Assembly: GCA_025356715.1 (NCBI GenBank)
Contig: JANXRU010000159.1
Location: forward strand, 1-7,235
From: Bacteroidota bacterium
GTDB lineage: Bacteria; Bacteroidota; Bacteroidia; B-17B0; B-17BO
Direction of reading: 5' to 3'
Length of the DNA: 7,235 nucleotides
Shown here piece after piece: positions 1 through 6,514 of the stretch (the stretch's first letter is position 1; each line of letters starts with the position of its first letter). Made by a program: the position numbers and the translations under genes. The notes beneath the pieces are model-generated. The model was not told the origin of the DNA, made no database searches, and worked only from the letters and a program-made list of their open reading frames with translations.

Positions 1-1
1 A

Positions 2-145
2 TTAAGTTCTATTGAAGCTGGGCGCATACAATATAAAATGGCTAAACAGTATTTTAAAAAAGCGAAAGATTTAAAACCAAAATCGGAAGAAGTTATTAAA
101 CAAATAAAAAGCTACGAGAAGCAAATTACTCGTATGCCGGGTTAA
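2..145 (+). CDS. C-terminal end of a TPR-like helical protein (5' end outside window)
   Basis: An open frame enters from the left edge and ends with TAA at 143-145, giving 47 residues. The readable part contains YKMAKQYFKKAKDLKPKSEE followed by a lysine-rich helix. The spacing of alanine, tyrosine, alanine and the 'LKP' turn is what the second helix of a tetratricopeptide repeat looks like, and the final basic helix resembles a TPR capping helix. TPR proteins are protein-protein interaction scaffolds, so the partner and cell location cannot be told from this fragment. It lies 68 nt upstream of the barrel gene at 214 and on the same strand, so it may belong to the same transcript. The reading frame is well supported because it stays open from the edge and has coding-like composition. 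The TPR assignment is an inference from one partial repeat. Confidence 0.6.
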   Translation, partial: LSSIEAGRIQYKMAKQYFKKAKDLKPKSEEVIKQIKSYEKQITRMPG

Positions 146-178
146 TTTAAAACACTGATTATTTTATCTAAATGCTAA

Positions 179-209
179 TTGTATTAATTTAAATTTATTA
201 ATACATTAG
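179..209 (+). promoter_or_regulatory. Possible Bacteroidota-type promoter before the barrel gene
   Basis: TTG at 179-181 and TACATTAG at 202-209 are separated by 20 nt. This partly matches the Bacteroidota sigma-A pattern TTG ... TAnnTTTG, with one mismatch in the -7 element. The intergenic stretch 146-213 is almost entirely A/T, so chance matches are likely. If real, transcription would start only a few bases before, or at, the ATG at 214, leaving almost no leader; that counts against it. Confidence 0.2.
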
Positions 210-213
210 TCAC

Positions 214-1071
214 ATGAAAGTAGGATTACTTATATTATTTCTTTTTTTTACTATTTCTATAAATGCGTCTAATGGAGATGGGCCTATAGGTGCCAGATCT
301 TCTGCCTTAGCGCATGCATCCTCTACTTTATTTGATGTGTGGAGTACCCGAAACAATCAAGGTAGTTTAGCATTTGTTAGAAAAACAGAAATTGGTGCCT
401 TTTACGAAAATCGTTTCTTTGTAAAAGAATTATCGCAAAGTGGCTTCGCTATTGCCTTACCCATCAAAAAAGGAACCTTTGGCTTAACTTACTCTACAAT
501 GGGCTATAAATTATATCGCGAATCGCAAGCAAGTTTAGTTTATAGTATTAAACTAAACGAAAGCATTGGCGTTGGCGTTTCTATTGATTATTTAAATACT
601 AAAATCGCCGACATCTATGGGCAAGCAAACGCTGTAACTGGATCTGTTGGTATTACGGCCAAATTAACCAAACAAATTATTTTCTCATCCCATATTTATA
701 ATCCTTTTAAAGCCAAAATAACTAATTACAATAACGAGCGTGTTCCTACAATTTTTAAATTAGGAGCTCAATATTTTTTTTCTAAAAAAGTAAGTTTATT
801 AGTGGAAGCTGAAAAAACTTCGGCTCAAAAAATAAATATAAAAGGTGGTATAGAATACAATCCTTCTTCATTAATTTATATTAGAGTTGGGGCAGCTTCT
901 TATCCAACACAAGCCGCCTTTGGATTAGGCGTTAATTATCAAGGATTAAAAATTGATGTAAGCTCCATGTATCATAGTATTTTAGGCCTTTCGCCACAAA
1001 TAGGATTGAGTTATGCGTTTGGTAAAGAGAAAAACAAAGTAATCGAAACTCCTAAAACAGAAACTCCTTAG
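214..1071 (+). CDS. PorV/PorQ-like outer-membrane beta-barrel protein, function unknown
   Basis: This 285-residue protein starts with a clear signal peptide: MK, then a hydrophobic core (GLLILFLFFTISI) and a likely cut after the alanine at about residue 18. Residues 21-53 contain GARSSALAHAS, then FDVWSTRNNQGSLA. This mirrors the N-terminal plug motif of FadL/PorV/PorQ-type barrels, where a conserved Asn-Pro-Ala-Gly-Leu usually stands; here it reads Asn-Asn-Gln-Gly-Ser-Leu-Ala. The rest is alternating polar and hydrophobic strands with Gly/Tyr-rich turns, ending near GLSYAFG at about residue 268. A charged 15-residue tail (KEKNKVIETPKTETP) follows the last strand. PorV and PorQ serve type IX secretion, but this protein is too divergent to assign that role. 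Its stop is 8 nt before the ATG of the HhH-barrel gene, so the two are probably co-transcribed and may work together. Barrel and export are confident; function is not known. Confidence 0.8.
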   Translation: MKVGLLILFLFFTISINASNGDGPIGARSSALAHASSTLFDVWSTRNNQGSLAFVRKTEIGAFYENRFFVKELSQSGFAIALPIKKGTFGLTYSTMGYKLYRESQASLVYSIKLNESIGVGVSIDYLNTKIADIYGQANAVTGSVGITAKLTKQIIFSSHIYNPFKAKITNYNNERVPTIFKLGAQYFFSKKVSLLVEAEKTSAQKINIKGGIEYNPSSLIYIRVGAASYPTQAAFGLGVNYQGLKIDVSSMYHSILGLSPQIGLSYAFGKEKNKVIETPKTETP

Positions 1072-1079
1072 TTTTAAGA

Positions 1080-3200
1080 ATGATCGTTGGCAAACATCAC
1101 ATAGTCGTTATAATGGTGATTGTACTTAGTACTTTTAAACTCCAAGCGCAAGTTGATACAACGTCTAAAAGTAACGAACAAGTAGATGAACAAATCAATC
1201 AAAATATCGAATTAATTTCTGAACAATTACAAGCTGAAGAAGGTGATTTATCAAGCCTAACAGACTCTTGGCTCTATTACAAAAAACATCCAATTAATTT
1301 GAATAAAGCCACTAAAGACGAACTCTTGAATTTGCAATTATTAAGCGACATACAAATAAACAATTTATTAAAGCACCGCGAAAAAAATGGCAACCTCATT
1401 GTAATTTACGAATTGCAAAGTATTGATGGGTTTGATTTAGCTACCATTAAAAAAATATTACCTTTTGTATTTGTAAGTGACAATTTTTCATCAGCATATT
1501 TCAATGCTAAAGAATTATTTAAAGATGGGCACTCTGAACTTGTTTTCCGTGTTCAGCGAGTGTTAGAACATCAAGCTGGCTATTTCACACCTGATAGTTT
1601 AACAAAAACGAAAAAACCTAATTCTTATTATTTAGGCGACCCCAATCGAATTTTTGCACGCTACCGTTTTCAATATAACAATAATGTATCCGTTGCTATT
1701 AGTGGTGAAAAAGACTCGGGTGAAGAATTATTTAAAGGCTCTCAAAAAAATGGTTTCGATTTTTATAGCGGACATATCGCTATTAGAAATATTAAGTCTA
1801 TTAAAACACTTGTTATTGGAGATTATCAGGCAACATTCGGACAAGGTTTAACTTTATGGCAAGGCTTTGCTTTTGGCAAATCAGCTTCGCCTATGAATAT
1901 TAAACGATATGGTGCTGGGATTAAGCCTTATTATTCCTTTGATGAAAATCGTTTTTTTAGAGGTGTAGCAGGAACATTAAAATTAAAAAATATAGAATTA
2001 ACTGGTTTAACTTCTTACAAAAAAATTGATGCAAATGCTGTAAACACAGATACATTAAGCAATGGAGAAATTGATGTGGTTGGGGTTAGCAGTTTGGAAT
2101 TAGGAGGCATGCATAATACAAATGCATTAGTACAAGATAAAGGAAGTATTACTCAAACTATTTTTGGTGGTAATGTTGCTTATAATAACCGTAGCTTACA
2201 TATTGGCGTAACGGCTCAAAACATGAATTTAAGTGCAGAATTATTAAAAGCACCTTCGTTGTATAATCAGTTTGATTACCAAGGGAAACATAATTTTGTA
2301 GGTGGTTTGGATTATAGTTTTGTTTTTAAAAATGCCAATTTATTCGGAGAATATTCGATGAGTGCCAATGGTGGTAAAGCCTTTTGTCAAGGTATTATTG
2401 TTGCTTTAGATCCAAAATTAACGCTTACAGCTCACTACCGAAATTTTGATCGTAATTTTCAAAACTTATATGGTAACGCAATTAGCGAAAACACCTTGCC
2501 ACAAAACGAAAAAAGTTTATATATCGGCATGGAAGCTAAATTATTTAAGTCATTAACTCTTTCAGCTTACATTGATCAATTTAAGTTTCCATGGCTACAA
2601 TCCAGTAAAAATTCGCCTTCCACAGGTCGTGATATTTTTGCGCAATTAAATTATACGCCAACAAAAAAAATAGATATGTATGTTCGTTTCAGACATCGTA
2701 CTAAATTTGAAAATAGTACAATTGATAATGTGTATGATTATTTAGTACCTTATATTCAAACAAATTACCGTTACAATTTATCAGCACAACTAACGCCAGA
2801 TATTAAATTAAAATCCCGAATAGAATATACTTATGTGGATAAAACCAATGGTGCTGATGAAACAGGCGTAGCCTTTGTACAAGATATTATTTACAAAAAA
2901 ATGAAATTTCCTTTTTCAGTAACTTTACGTTATGCCATTTTTGACACTAAAGGTTATGATAGTCGGTTATATGTTTACGAAAATGACGTGCTTTACTCCT
3001 ACTCTGTTCCAGCTTTATATTTTAAAGGTCAACGCACTTATTTATTAGTTAATTGGGATATTACACGCAAATTTGAAATATGGATTAGAATATCTCAATC
3101 TATTTATGATAACCAAACGGTATTACAACAAGGGAGTCTTAATCAAATTGATTCCAACCACAAAACTGAACTAAAATTGCAAGCTAGATTTAAGTTTTAA
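1080..3200 (+). CDS. Exported helix-hairpin-helix domain protein with C-terminal outer-membrane barrel
   Basis: The product is 706 residues. Residues 1-24 form a signal peptide ending LQAQ. Residues 25-62 are a polar, acidic, Gln/Glu-rich linker. Residues 72-130 form a ComEA-like tandem helix-hairpin-helix domain, recognisable from INLNKATKDELLNL, LLKHREKNG, and YELQSIDGF followed by KKILPFV. From about residue 150 to the end the protein is rich in amphipathic strands with aromatic girdles, and it ends in phenylalanine (LQARFKF), as outer-membrane barrels usually do. Residues 247-299 hold a stretch (GDYQATFGQGLTLWQGF, then SFDENRFFRGVAGTL) that I recall as the most conserved part of this Bacteroidota family. 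The hairpins lack the usual Gly-Ile-Gly: the first reads LLSDI and the second SIDGF, which weakens a DNA-binding role. It follows the small barrel gene by 8 nt. The ATG at 1080 is chosen because it gives a complete signal peptide. Family recognition is good; function is unknown. Confidence 0.85.
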   Translation: MIVGKHHIVVIMVIVLSTFKLQAQVDTTSKSNEQVDEQINQNIELISEQLQAEEGDLSSLTDSWLYYKKHPINLNKATKDELLNLQLLSDIQINNLLKHREKNGNLIVIYELQSIDGFDLATIKKILPFVFVSDNFSSAYFNAKELFKDGHSELVFRVQRVLEHQAGYFTPDSLTKTKKPNSYYLGDPNRIFARYRFQYNNNVSVAISGEKDSGEELFKGSQKNGFDFYSGHIAIRNIKSIKTLVIGDYQATFGQGLTLWQGFAFGKSASPMNIKRYGAGIKPYYSFDENRFFRGVAGTLKLKNIELTGLTSYKKIDANAVNTDTLSNGEIDVVGVSSLELGGMHNTNALVQDKGSITQTIFGGNVAYNNRSLHIGVTAQNMNLSAELLKAPSLYNQFDYQGKHNFVGGLDYSFVFKNANLFGEYSMSANGGKAFCQGIIVALDPKLTLTAHYRNFDRNFQNLYGNAISENTLPQNEKSLYIGMEAKLFKSLTLSAYIDQFKFPWLQSSKNSPSTGRDIFAQLNYTPTKKIDMYVRFRHRTKFENSTIDNVYDYLVPYIQTNYRYNLSAQLTPDIKLKSRIEYTYVDKTNGADETGVAFVQDIIYKKMKFPFSVTLRYAIFDTKGYDSRLYVYENDVLYSYSVPALYFKGQRTYLLVNWDITRKFEIWIRISQSIYDNQTVLQQGSLNQIDSNHKTELKLQARFKF

Positions 3201-3205
3201 GTTAG

Positions 3206-3234
3206 TTTGCTATTCAATATTTTTAGTAAATTAG
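3206..3234 (+). promoter_or_regulatory. Possible promoter of the manC cluster
   Basis: In the 50-nt gap before manC, TTTG at 3206-3209 and TAAATTAG at 3227-3234 are spaced 17 nt apart. This approximates the Bacteroidota TTG ... TAnnTTTG pattern with one mismatch in the -7 element. The start codon follows 16 nt later, after a run of seven T at 3244-3250. I see no terminator hairpin after the preceding gene's stop at 3200, so read-through from the barrel genes is also possible. Confidence 0.25.
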
Positions 3235-3250
3235 TGCATTAAATTTTTTT

Positions 3251-4339
3251 ATGAAAAATCAATATTGTATTATAATGGCAGGTGGTGTTGGTACACGTTT
3301 TTGGCCTATGAGTACTACTGCCCACCCCAAACAATTTTTAGATATTTTAGGTACTGGAAGAACGCTTATACAACAAACTTTTGATCGGTTTAAAACACTT
3401 TGTCCGCCCGAAAATATATATGTAGTAACAAGCGATATATACGAATCATTGGTTGCAGAACAATTACCAAATATTCCCAAAGCAAATATATTAACAGAAC
3501 CATCTCGAAAAAATACTGCGCCTTGTGTAGCTTATGCATCTTATAAAATACATAAAATGAATCCAAAGGCAATTACAGTTGTAGCTCCTTCGGACCATCT
3601 AATTATTAAAGAAGATGTATTTATTAAAGCCGTAAAATCTTGTTTTACAAAAGCGAAATCAGAAGATTGTTTATTAACACTTGGTATTAAACCATCAAGG
3701 CCTGATACAGGTTATGGTTACATTCAATTTGTAAATGAACCAGGTAACGAAAAAGACAAACGTATTTTTAAAGTAAAAACGTTTACTGAAAAACCAGACC
3801 ATGATATGGCGAAGTTTTTTATGGAAAGTGGTGATTTTTTATGGAATTCGGGCATTTTTATTTGGAGCACAAAAAGCGTGATTAAATCCTTAGAACAAAA
3901 TGACCCCGAATTAGCGAATGTTTTTAAAGATGGGGAAGAGTTTTATAACACACCTCTGGAAAAAAATTTCATTAAAAAAGCTTACAATGTTTGTAAAAAC
4001 ATTTCGATAGATTACTCCTTATTAGAAAAAGCTAAAAATGTGTATGTGCGCTCTTCCATTATTGGCTGGAGTGATTTAGGAACTTACGGCTCTCTTTATA
4101 CACATATTAAACAAGATAAAGGAAATAATGCCTTAGTAGGAAAAAATATCATACAATATGGCTGTAATAATTGCATTGTACATGTCCCGAAAGACAAATT
4201 AGTAGTGATGCAAGGTTTAGAAGATTACATTGTTGTAGAATCTGATGGTGTTTTAATGATTTGCAAAAAGCAAGACGAACAACAAATTCGTAATTTTGTA
4301 AATGATGTGAAGGTGCAAAAAGGAGATAAATACGTTTAA
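3251..4339 (+). CDS. manC: Mannose-1-phosphate guanylyltransferase (GDP-mannose pyrophosphorylase)
   Basis: The cytosolic enzyme joins GTP and mannose 1-phosphate to give GDP-mannose and pyrophosphate, feeding mannose and fucose into surface polysaccharides, O-antigen or glycoproteins. The nucleotidyltransferase signature is intact at residues 10-29: AGGVGTRFWPM then HPKQF. Other family motifs are LTEPSRKNTAPC (81-92), APSDH with the metal-binding aspartate (112-116), PDTGYGYI (151-158), FTEKPD (178-183), WNSGIF (198-203), SIDYSLLEK (252-260) and GWSDLGTY (272-279). At 362 residues it is the single-domain form common in Bacteroidota. It lacks the C-terminal cupin with phosphomannose isomerase activity found in the two-domain proteobacterial enzymes. 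After the catalytic domain comes a short beta-helix-like tail. It is first in a tight + strand cluster, with the MFS gene 14 nt downstream. All key residues are present, so I am very sure of the family. GlmU-like or glucose-1-phosphate enzymes are less likely, given the FWPMS and PKQF motifs. Confidence 0.95.
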   Translation: MKNQYCIIMAGGVGTRFWPMSTTAHPKQFLDILGTGRTLIQQTFDRFKTLCPPENIYVVTSDIYESLVAEQLPNIPKANILTEPSRKNTAPCVAYASYKIHKMNPKAITVVAPSDHLIIKEDVFIKAVKSCFTKAKSEDCLLTLGIKPSRPDTGYGYIQFVNEPGNEKDKRIFKVKTFTEKPDHDMAKFFMESGDFLWNSGIFIWSTKSVIKSLEQNDPELANVFKDGEEFYNTPLEKNFIKKAYNVCKNISIDYSLLEKAKNVYVRSSIIGWSDLGTYGSLYTHIKQDKGNNALVGKNIIQYGCNNCIVHVPKDKLVVMQGLEDYIVVESDGVLMICKKQDEQQIRNFVNDVKVQKGDKYV

Positions 4340-4353
4340 CTAATTTATCTAAC

Positions 4354-5619
4354 ATGCCATCCATCTCTTCTTCCAAAAATTTAAATAAACTCATCATTGT
4401 AGCTGCATTGGGCTATTTTGTTGACATTTATGATTTAGTTCTATTTGGCATGGAGCGTGTAACGAGTCTTACCGAAATTTTAAAAGAGACGTTGCCTTCT
4501 GATCAACAAGCTAACATAGGCGATTTAGTGAAATCCATCGGTATCAATTTAATGAATTGGCAAATGTTCGGGATGTTACTTGGAGGAATATTTTGGGGCA
4601 TATTGGGAGACAAGAAAGGCAGGCTATCTGTATTGTTCGGGTCTATTTTTGTGTATTCTGTAGCCAATATTTTAAATGGTTTAGTACATGATACATCAAC
4701 TTATGCTTTACTCCGTTTTATTTCAGGCTTTGGCTTAGCAGGCGAATTAGGCGCGGGCATTACCTTAGTTAGTGAAAGTATGAGTAAAGAAAAACGTGGC
4801 AATGGAGCAACAATAGTAGCATCTGTAGGCTTATTTGGAGCTGTGGTGGCAGGTACCGTAGGGTTAACCTTAAATAATTGGAGGGCATCTTATATTATTG
4901 GCGGTGTAATGGGTATGTTATTATTGTTACTTCGTATTGGTGTTTTAGAGTCAGGGATGTTTAAACAAGTAAAAGAAAGTGCCATTTCTAAAGGGAACTT
5001 TTTGAGTTTGTTTCAAACCAAACACCGTTTTATGAAATTCATTACCATTATTTTGGTAGCACTACCTGTTTGGTATGTAATGGCTATTTTAATTACATTA
5101 TGTCCTGAGTTAATGAAAAGTCTTGGTATGACTGACTCTCCAAAAAACGCAAAACTAGCAATGACGCTGGCTTATGCAGGTATAACTGTTGGTGATGTAG
5201 TAAGTGGTCTCATCTCTCAACAGTTAAAAAGTAGAAAAAAATCATTGATTTTATTTTTAACATTAGCTATCTTATTCAGTATCTTTTATTTTACCTTTGC
5301 TAAATCATCTGTATTTATGTTTTATACAGTCGTCGTATTAATAGGCTTTGCCACTGGTTATTGGGCCGTATTTATATCTACAGCATCTGAATTATTCGGA
5401 ACCAATTTAAGAGCAACTGTAACTACTAGTGTTCCTAATTTTGTAAGAGGTGGAACCATTTTAATCAATACTTTATTTTTATATTTTGCAAATACCCTAG
5501 AATTACATAACATTAATGCGGCTATTATTGTGGGGGTAATTGTGTTTTCATTAAGTATTTGGGCTTGGTACAACTTAGAAGAAACCTTTGGAAAAGATCT
5601 AGATTATGTTGAAGAATAA
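4354..5619 (+). CDS. Major facilitator superfamily transporter, metabolite:proton symporter type
   Basis: This inner-membrane transporter has 421 residues and about 12 predicted helices, at roughly 12-34, 69-84, 91-110, 116-138, 151-171, 177-195, 228-249, 266-288, 297-316, 319-342, 361-380 and 388-407. The MFS loop 2-3 signature is GDKKGR (85-90). Helix 4 carries RFISGFGLAGELG (121-133) followed by ESMSKEKRG, as in sugar and organic-acid proton symporters. Helix 1 contains two aspartates (FVDIYDLVLFGMERV), candidates for proton or substrate coupling. The equivalent motif after helix 8 is degenerate (SGLISQQLKSRKK, 284-296). A periplasmic loop of about 33 residues lies between helices 1 and 2. 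It sits 14 nt after manC and overlaps the CoA-binding gene by 14 nt, so it is probably in one operon. The substrate cannot be told from sequence: a sugar, a dicarboxylate or another small acid are all possible. I am sure of the superfamily, not of the substrate. Confidence 0.88.
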   Translation: MPSISSSKNLNKLIIVAALGYFVDIYDLVLFGMERVTSLTEILKETLPSDQQANIGDLVKSIGINLMNWQMFGMLLGGIFWGILGDKKGRLSVLFGSIFVYSVANILNGLVHDTSTYALLRFISGFGLAGELGAGITLVSESMSKEKRGNGATIVASVGLFGAVVAGTVGLTLNNWRASYIIGGVMGMLLLLLRIGVLESGMFKQVKESAISKGNFLSLFQTKHRFMKFITIILVALPVWYVMAILITLCPELMKSLGMTDSPKNAKLAMTLAYAGITVGDVVSGLISQQLKSRKKSLILFLTLAILFSIFYFTFAKSSVFMFYTVVVLIGFATGYWAVFISTASELFGTNLRATVTTSVPNFVRGGTILINTLFLYFANTLELHNINAAIIVGVIVFSLSIWAWYNLEETFGKDLDYVEE

Positions 5620-5974
5620 ACCAACCGTTGTTATTGGAGCGTCTCCAAACAGTGACAGATATAGTTATAAAGCAACAGATAGTTTACAAAAACATCAACA
5701 CACCGTTTATCCAATAGGAATAAGAAGCGGTAAAATAAATGATTTAAACATCATCGTTGATAAACCATTATTAGAAAACATAGATACTGTAACACTATAT
5801 GTAGGGCCAGACAATCAAGGGCCTTGGATAGACTACATACTTTCTTTAAAACCTAAACGTATTATTTTTAACCCAGGCACAGAAAACCCTGAGTTTGAAG
5901 CCTTAGCTGAAAGTAAAGGAATTGAAGCGACCGAAGCTTGTACACTGGTATTACTATCAATTAATCAATATTGA
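5606..5974 (+). CDS. Small CoA-binding (Rossmann-fold) protein, YccU-like
   Basis: This 122-residue protein matches the small stand-alone CoA-binding family related to the N-terminal nucleotide-binding domain of succinyl-CoA synthetase alpha and acetate-CoA ligases. The first beta strand and glycine-containing loop read TVVIGASPNSDRYSYKA (7-23). Next come YPIG (35-38), TLYVGPDNQ (63-71), FNPGTENPEFEALAESKGIE (88-107) and the terminal EACTLVLLSINQY (110-122). These fit the whole family consensus end to end, so the gene is complete. The family binds CoA in vitro, but its physiological role is not established. Its ATG lies inside the end of the MFS gene (14-nt overlap in another frame), which suggests translational coupling. 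There is no better downstream start, because the beta strand and glycine loop begin at residue 6. The acetyltransferase gene follows by 16 nt, so two neighbours handle CoA compounds, though a functional link is only inferred. Confidence 0.88.
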   Translation: MLKNKPTVVIGASPNSDRYSYKATDSLQKHQHTVYPIGIRSGKINDLNIIVDKPLLENIDTVTLYVGPDNQGPWIDYILSLKPKRIIFNPGTENPEFEALAESKGIEATEACTLVLLSINQY

Positions 5975-5990
5975 TTTTAAATTACTACTT

Positions 5991-6434
5991 ATGATAACAT
6001 TTATTACAAAAACCTTTCAAGAACTTAGTAATATTGAATTATATGAAGTTTTAAAATTACGCTCTGAAATTTTTGTAGTAGAACAAAATTGTGTGTTTTT
6101 AGATATGGATGACAAGGATGAAGAATCATTCCATGTTTTGGGTTATTATCATAACAAACTAGTTGCTTATACTCGTTTAGTTCCAAAAGGTGTTATTTAT
6201 TCTACTGCCTCCATTGGAAGGGTTGTAACGCACTCTTCTGTAAGAAAACATGGCTTTGGAAAGTTACTAATGCAATATAGTATTTCGGAAATTAGAGATA
6301 AATGTCATACTAAAGAAATTCTTATTGGAGCTCAATTATATCTTAAAAAATTTTATGGTTCGTTAGGTTTTATACAAGAAGGCGAAATGTATTTAGAAGA
6401 CAATATTGAGCATATTAAAATGCGGTTGTCATAA
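5991..6434 (+). CDS. elaA: ElaA-type GNAT family N-acetyltransferase
   Basis: The 147-residue product matches the ElaA subfamily of GCN5-related acetyltransferases, which use acetyl-CoA to acetylate an amine; the acceptor for ElaA is not known. The subfamily hallmark is LRSEIFVVEQNC, then LDMDDKD (23-43), followed by HVLGYYHNKLVAYTRLV (48-64). The acetyl-CoA pyrophosphate loop is IGRVVTHSSVRKHGFGKLLM (75-94), containing the Arg-x-x-Gly-x-Gly pattern (RKHGFG, 85-90). LIGAQLYLKKFYGSLGF (111-127) and a final EDNIEHIKMRL complete the fold. I place the start at 5991 (MITFITKTFQ). The same frame is open to an ATG at 5922, but that would overlap the CoA-binding gene by 53 nt and add a non-conserved stretch, and the family starts at about this point. 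It is last in the manC cluster, and a terminator hairpin begins 25 nt after its stop. Confidence 0.9.
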   Translation: MITFITKTFQELSNIELYEVLKLRSEIFVVEQNCVFLDMDDKDEESFHVLGYYHNKLVAYTRLVPKGVIYSTASIGRVVTHSSVRKHGFGKLLMQYSISEIRDKCHTKEILIGAQLYLKKFYGSLGFIQEGEMYLEDNIEHIKMRLS

Positions 6435-6459
6435 TATAAATTCAAAAAAATTACGCTAA

Positions 6460-6490
6460 AAACCCTCATTTACTATCGTAATGAGGGTTT
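6460..6490. terminator. Rho-independent hairpin between convergent genes
   Basis: AAACCCTCATT (6460-6470) and AATGAGGGTTT (6480-6490) are perfect 11-bp inverted repeats around a 9-nt loop. The hairpin sits between the converging acetyltransferase and yqeY genes. Read on the - strand, the stem runs directly into five T (A-run at 6458-6462 on the + strand), a better terminator for yqeY. On the + strand only three T follow before AAACC, so termination for the manC cluster may be weaker. Confidence 0.85.
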
Positions 6491-6514
6491 AAACCTATTA
6501 ATAAAATAAATAAT

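Noticed and set aside
182..202. ATTAAT ... ATTAAT near-palindrome before the barrel gene, considered as an operator
   Set aside because: It is made only of A and T in an AT-rich spacer, with no regulator gene nearby, so it is not distinguishable from background.
774..781. Run of eight T inside the small barrel gene, considered as a frameshift or phase-variation site
   Set aside because: The frame stays open with sensible barrel sequence on both sides, and runs of this length recur in AT-rich genomes (another lies at 242-249).
1654..1851. Open frame of 65 codons inside the HhH-barrel gene, another frame
   Set aside because: Fully nested in a strong coding region, with no domain or independent start signals.
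5922..5990. N-terminal extension of the acetyltransferase to the earlier ATG
   Set aside because: It would overlap the CoA-binding gene by 53 nt and add residues not found in the ElaA family; the ATG at 5991 gives the expected N terminus.
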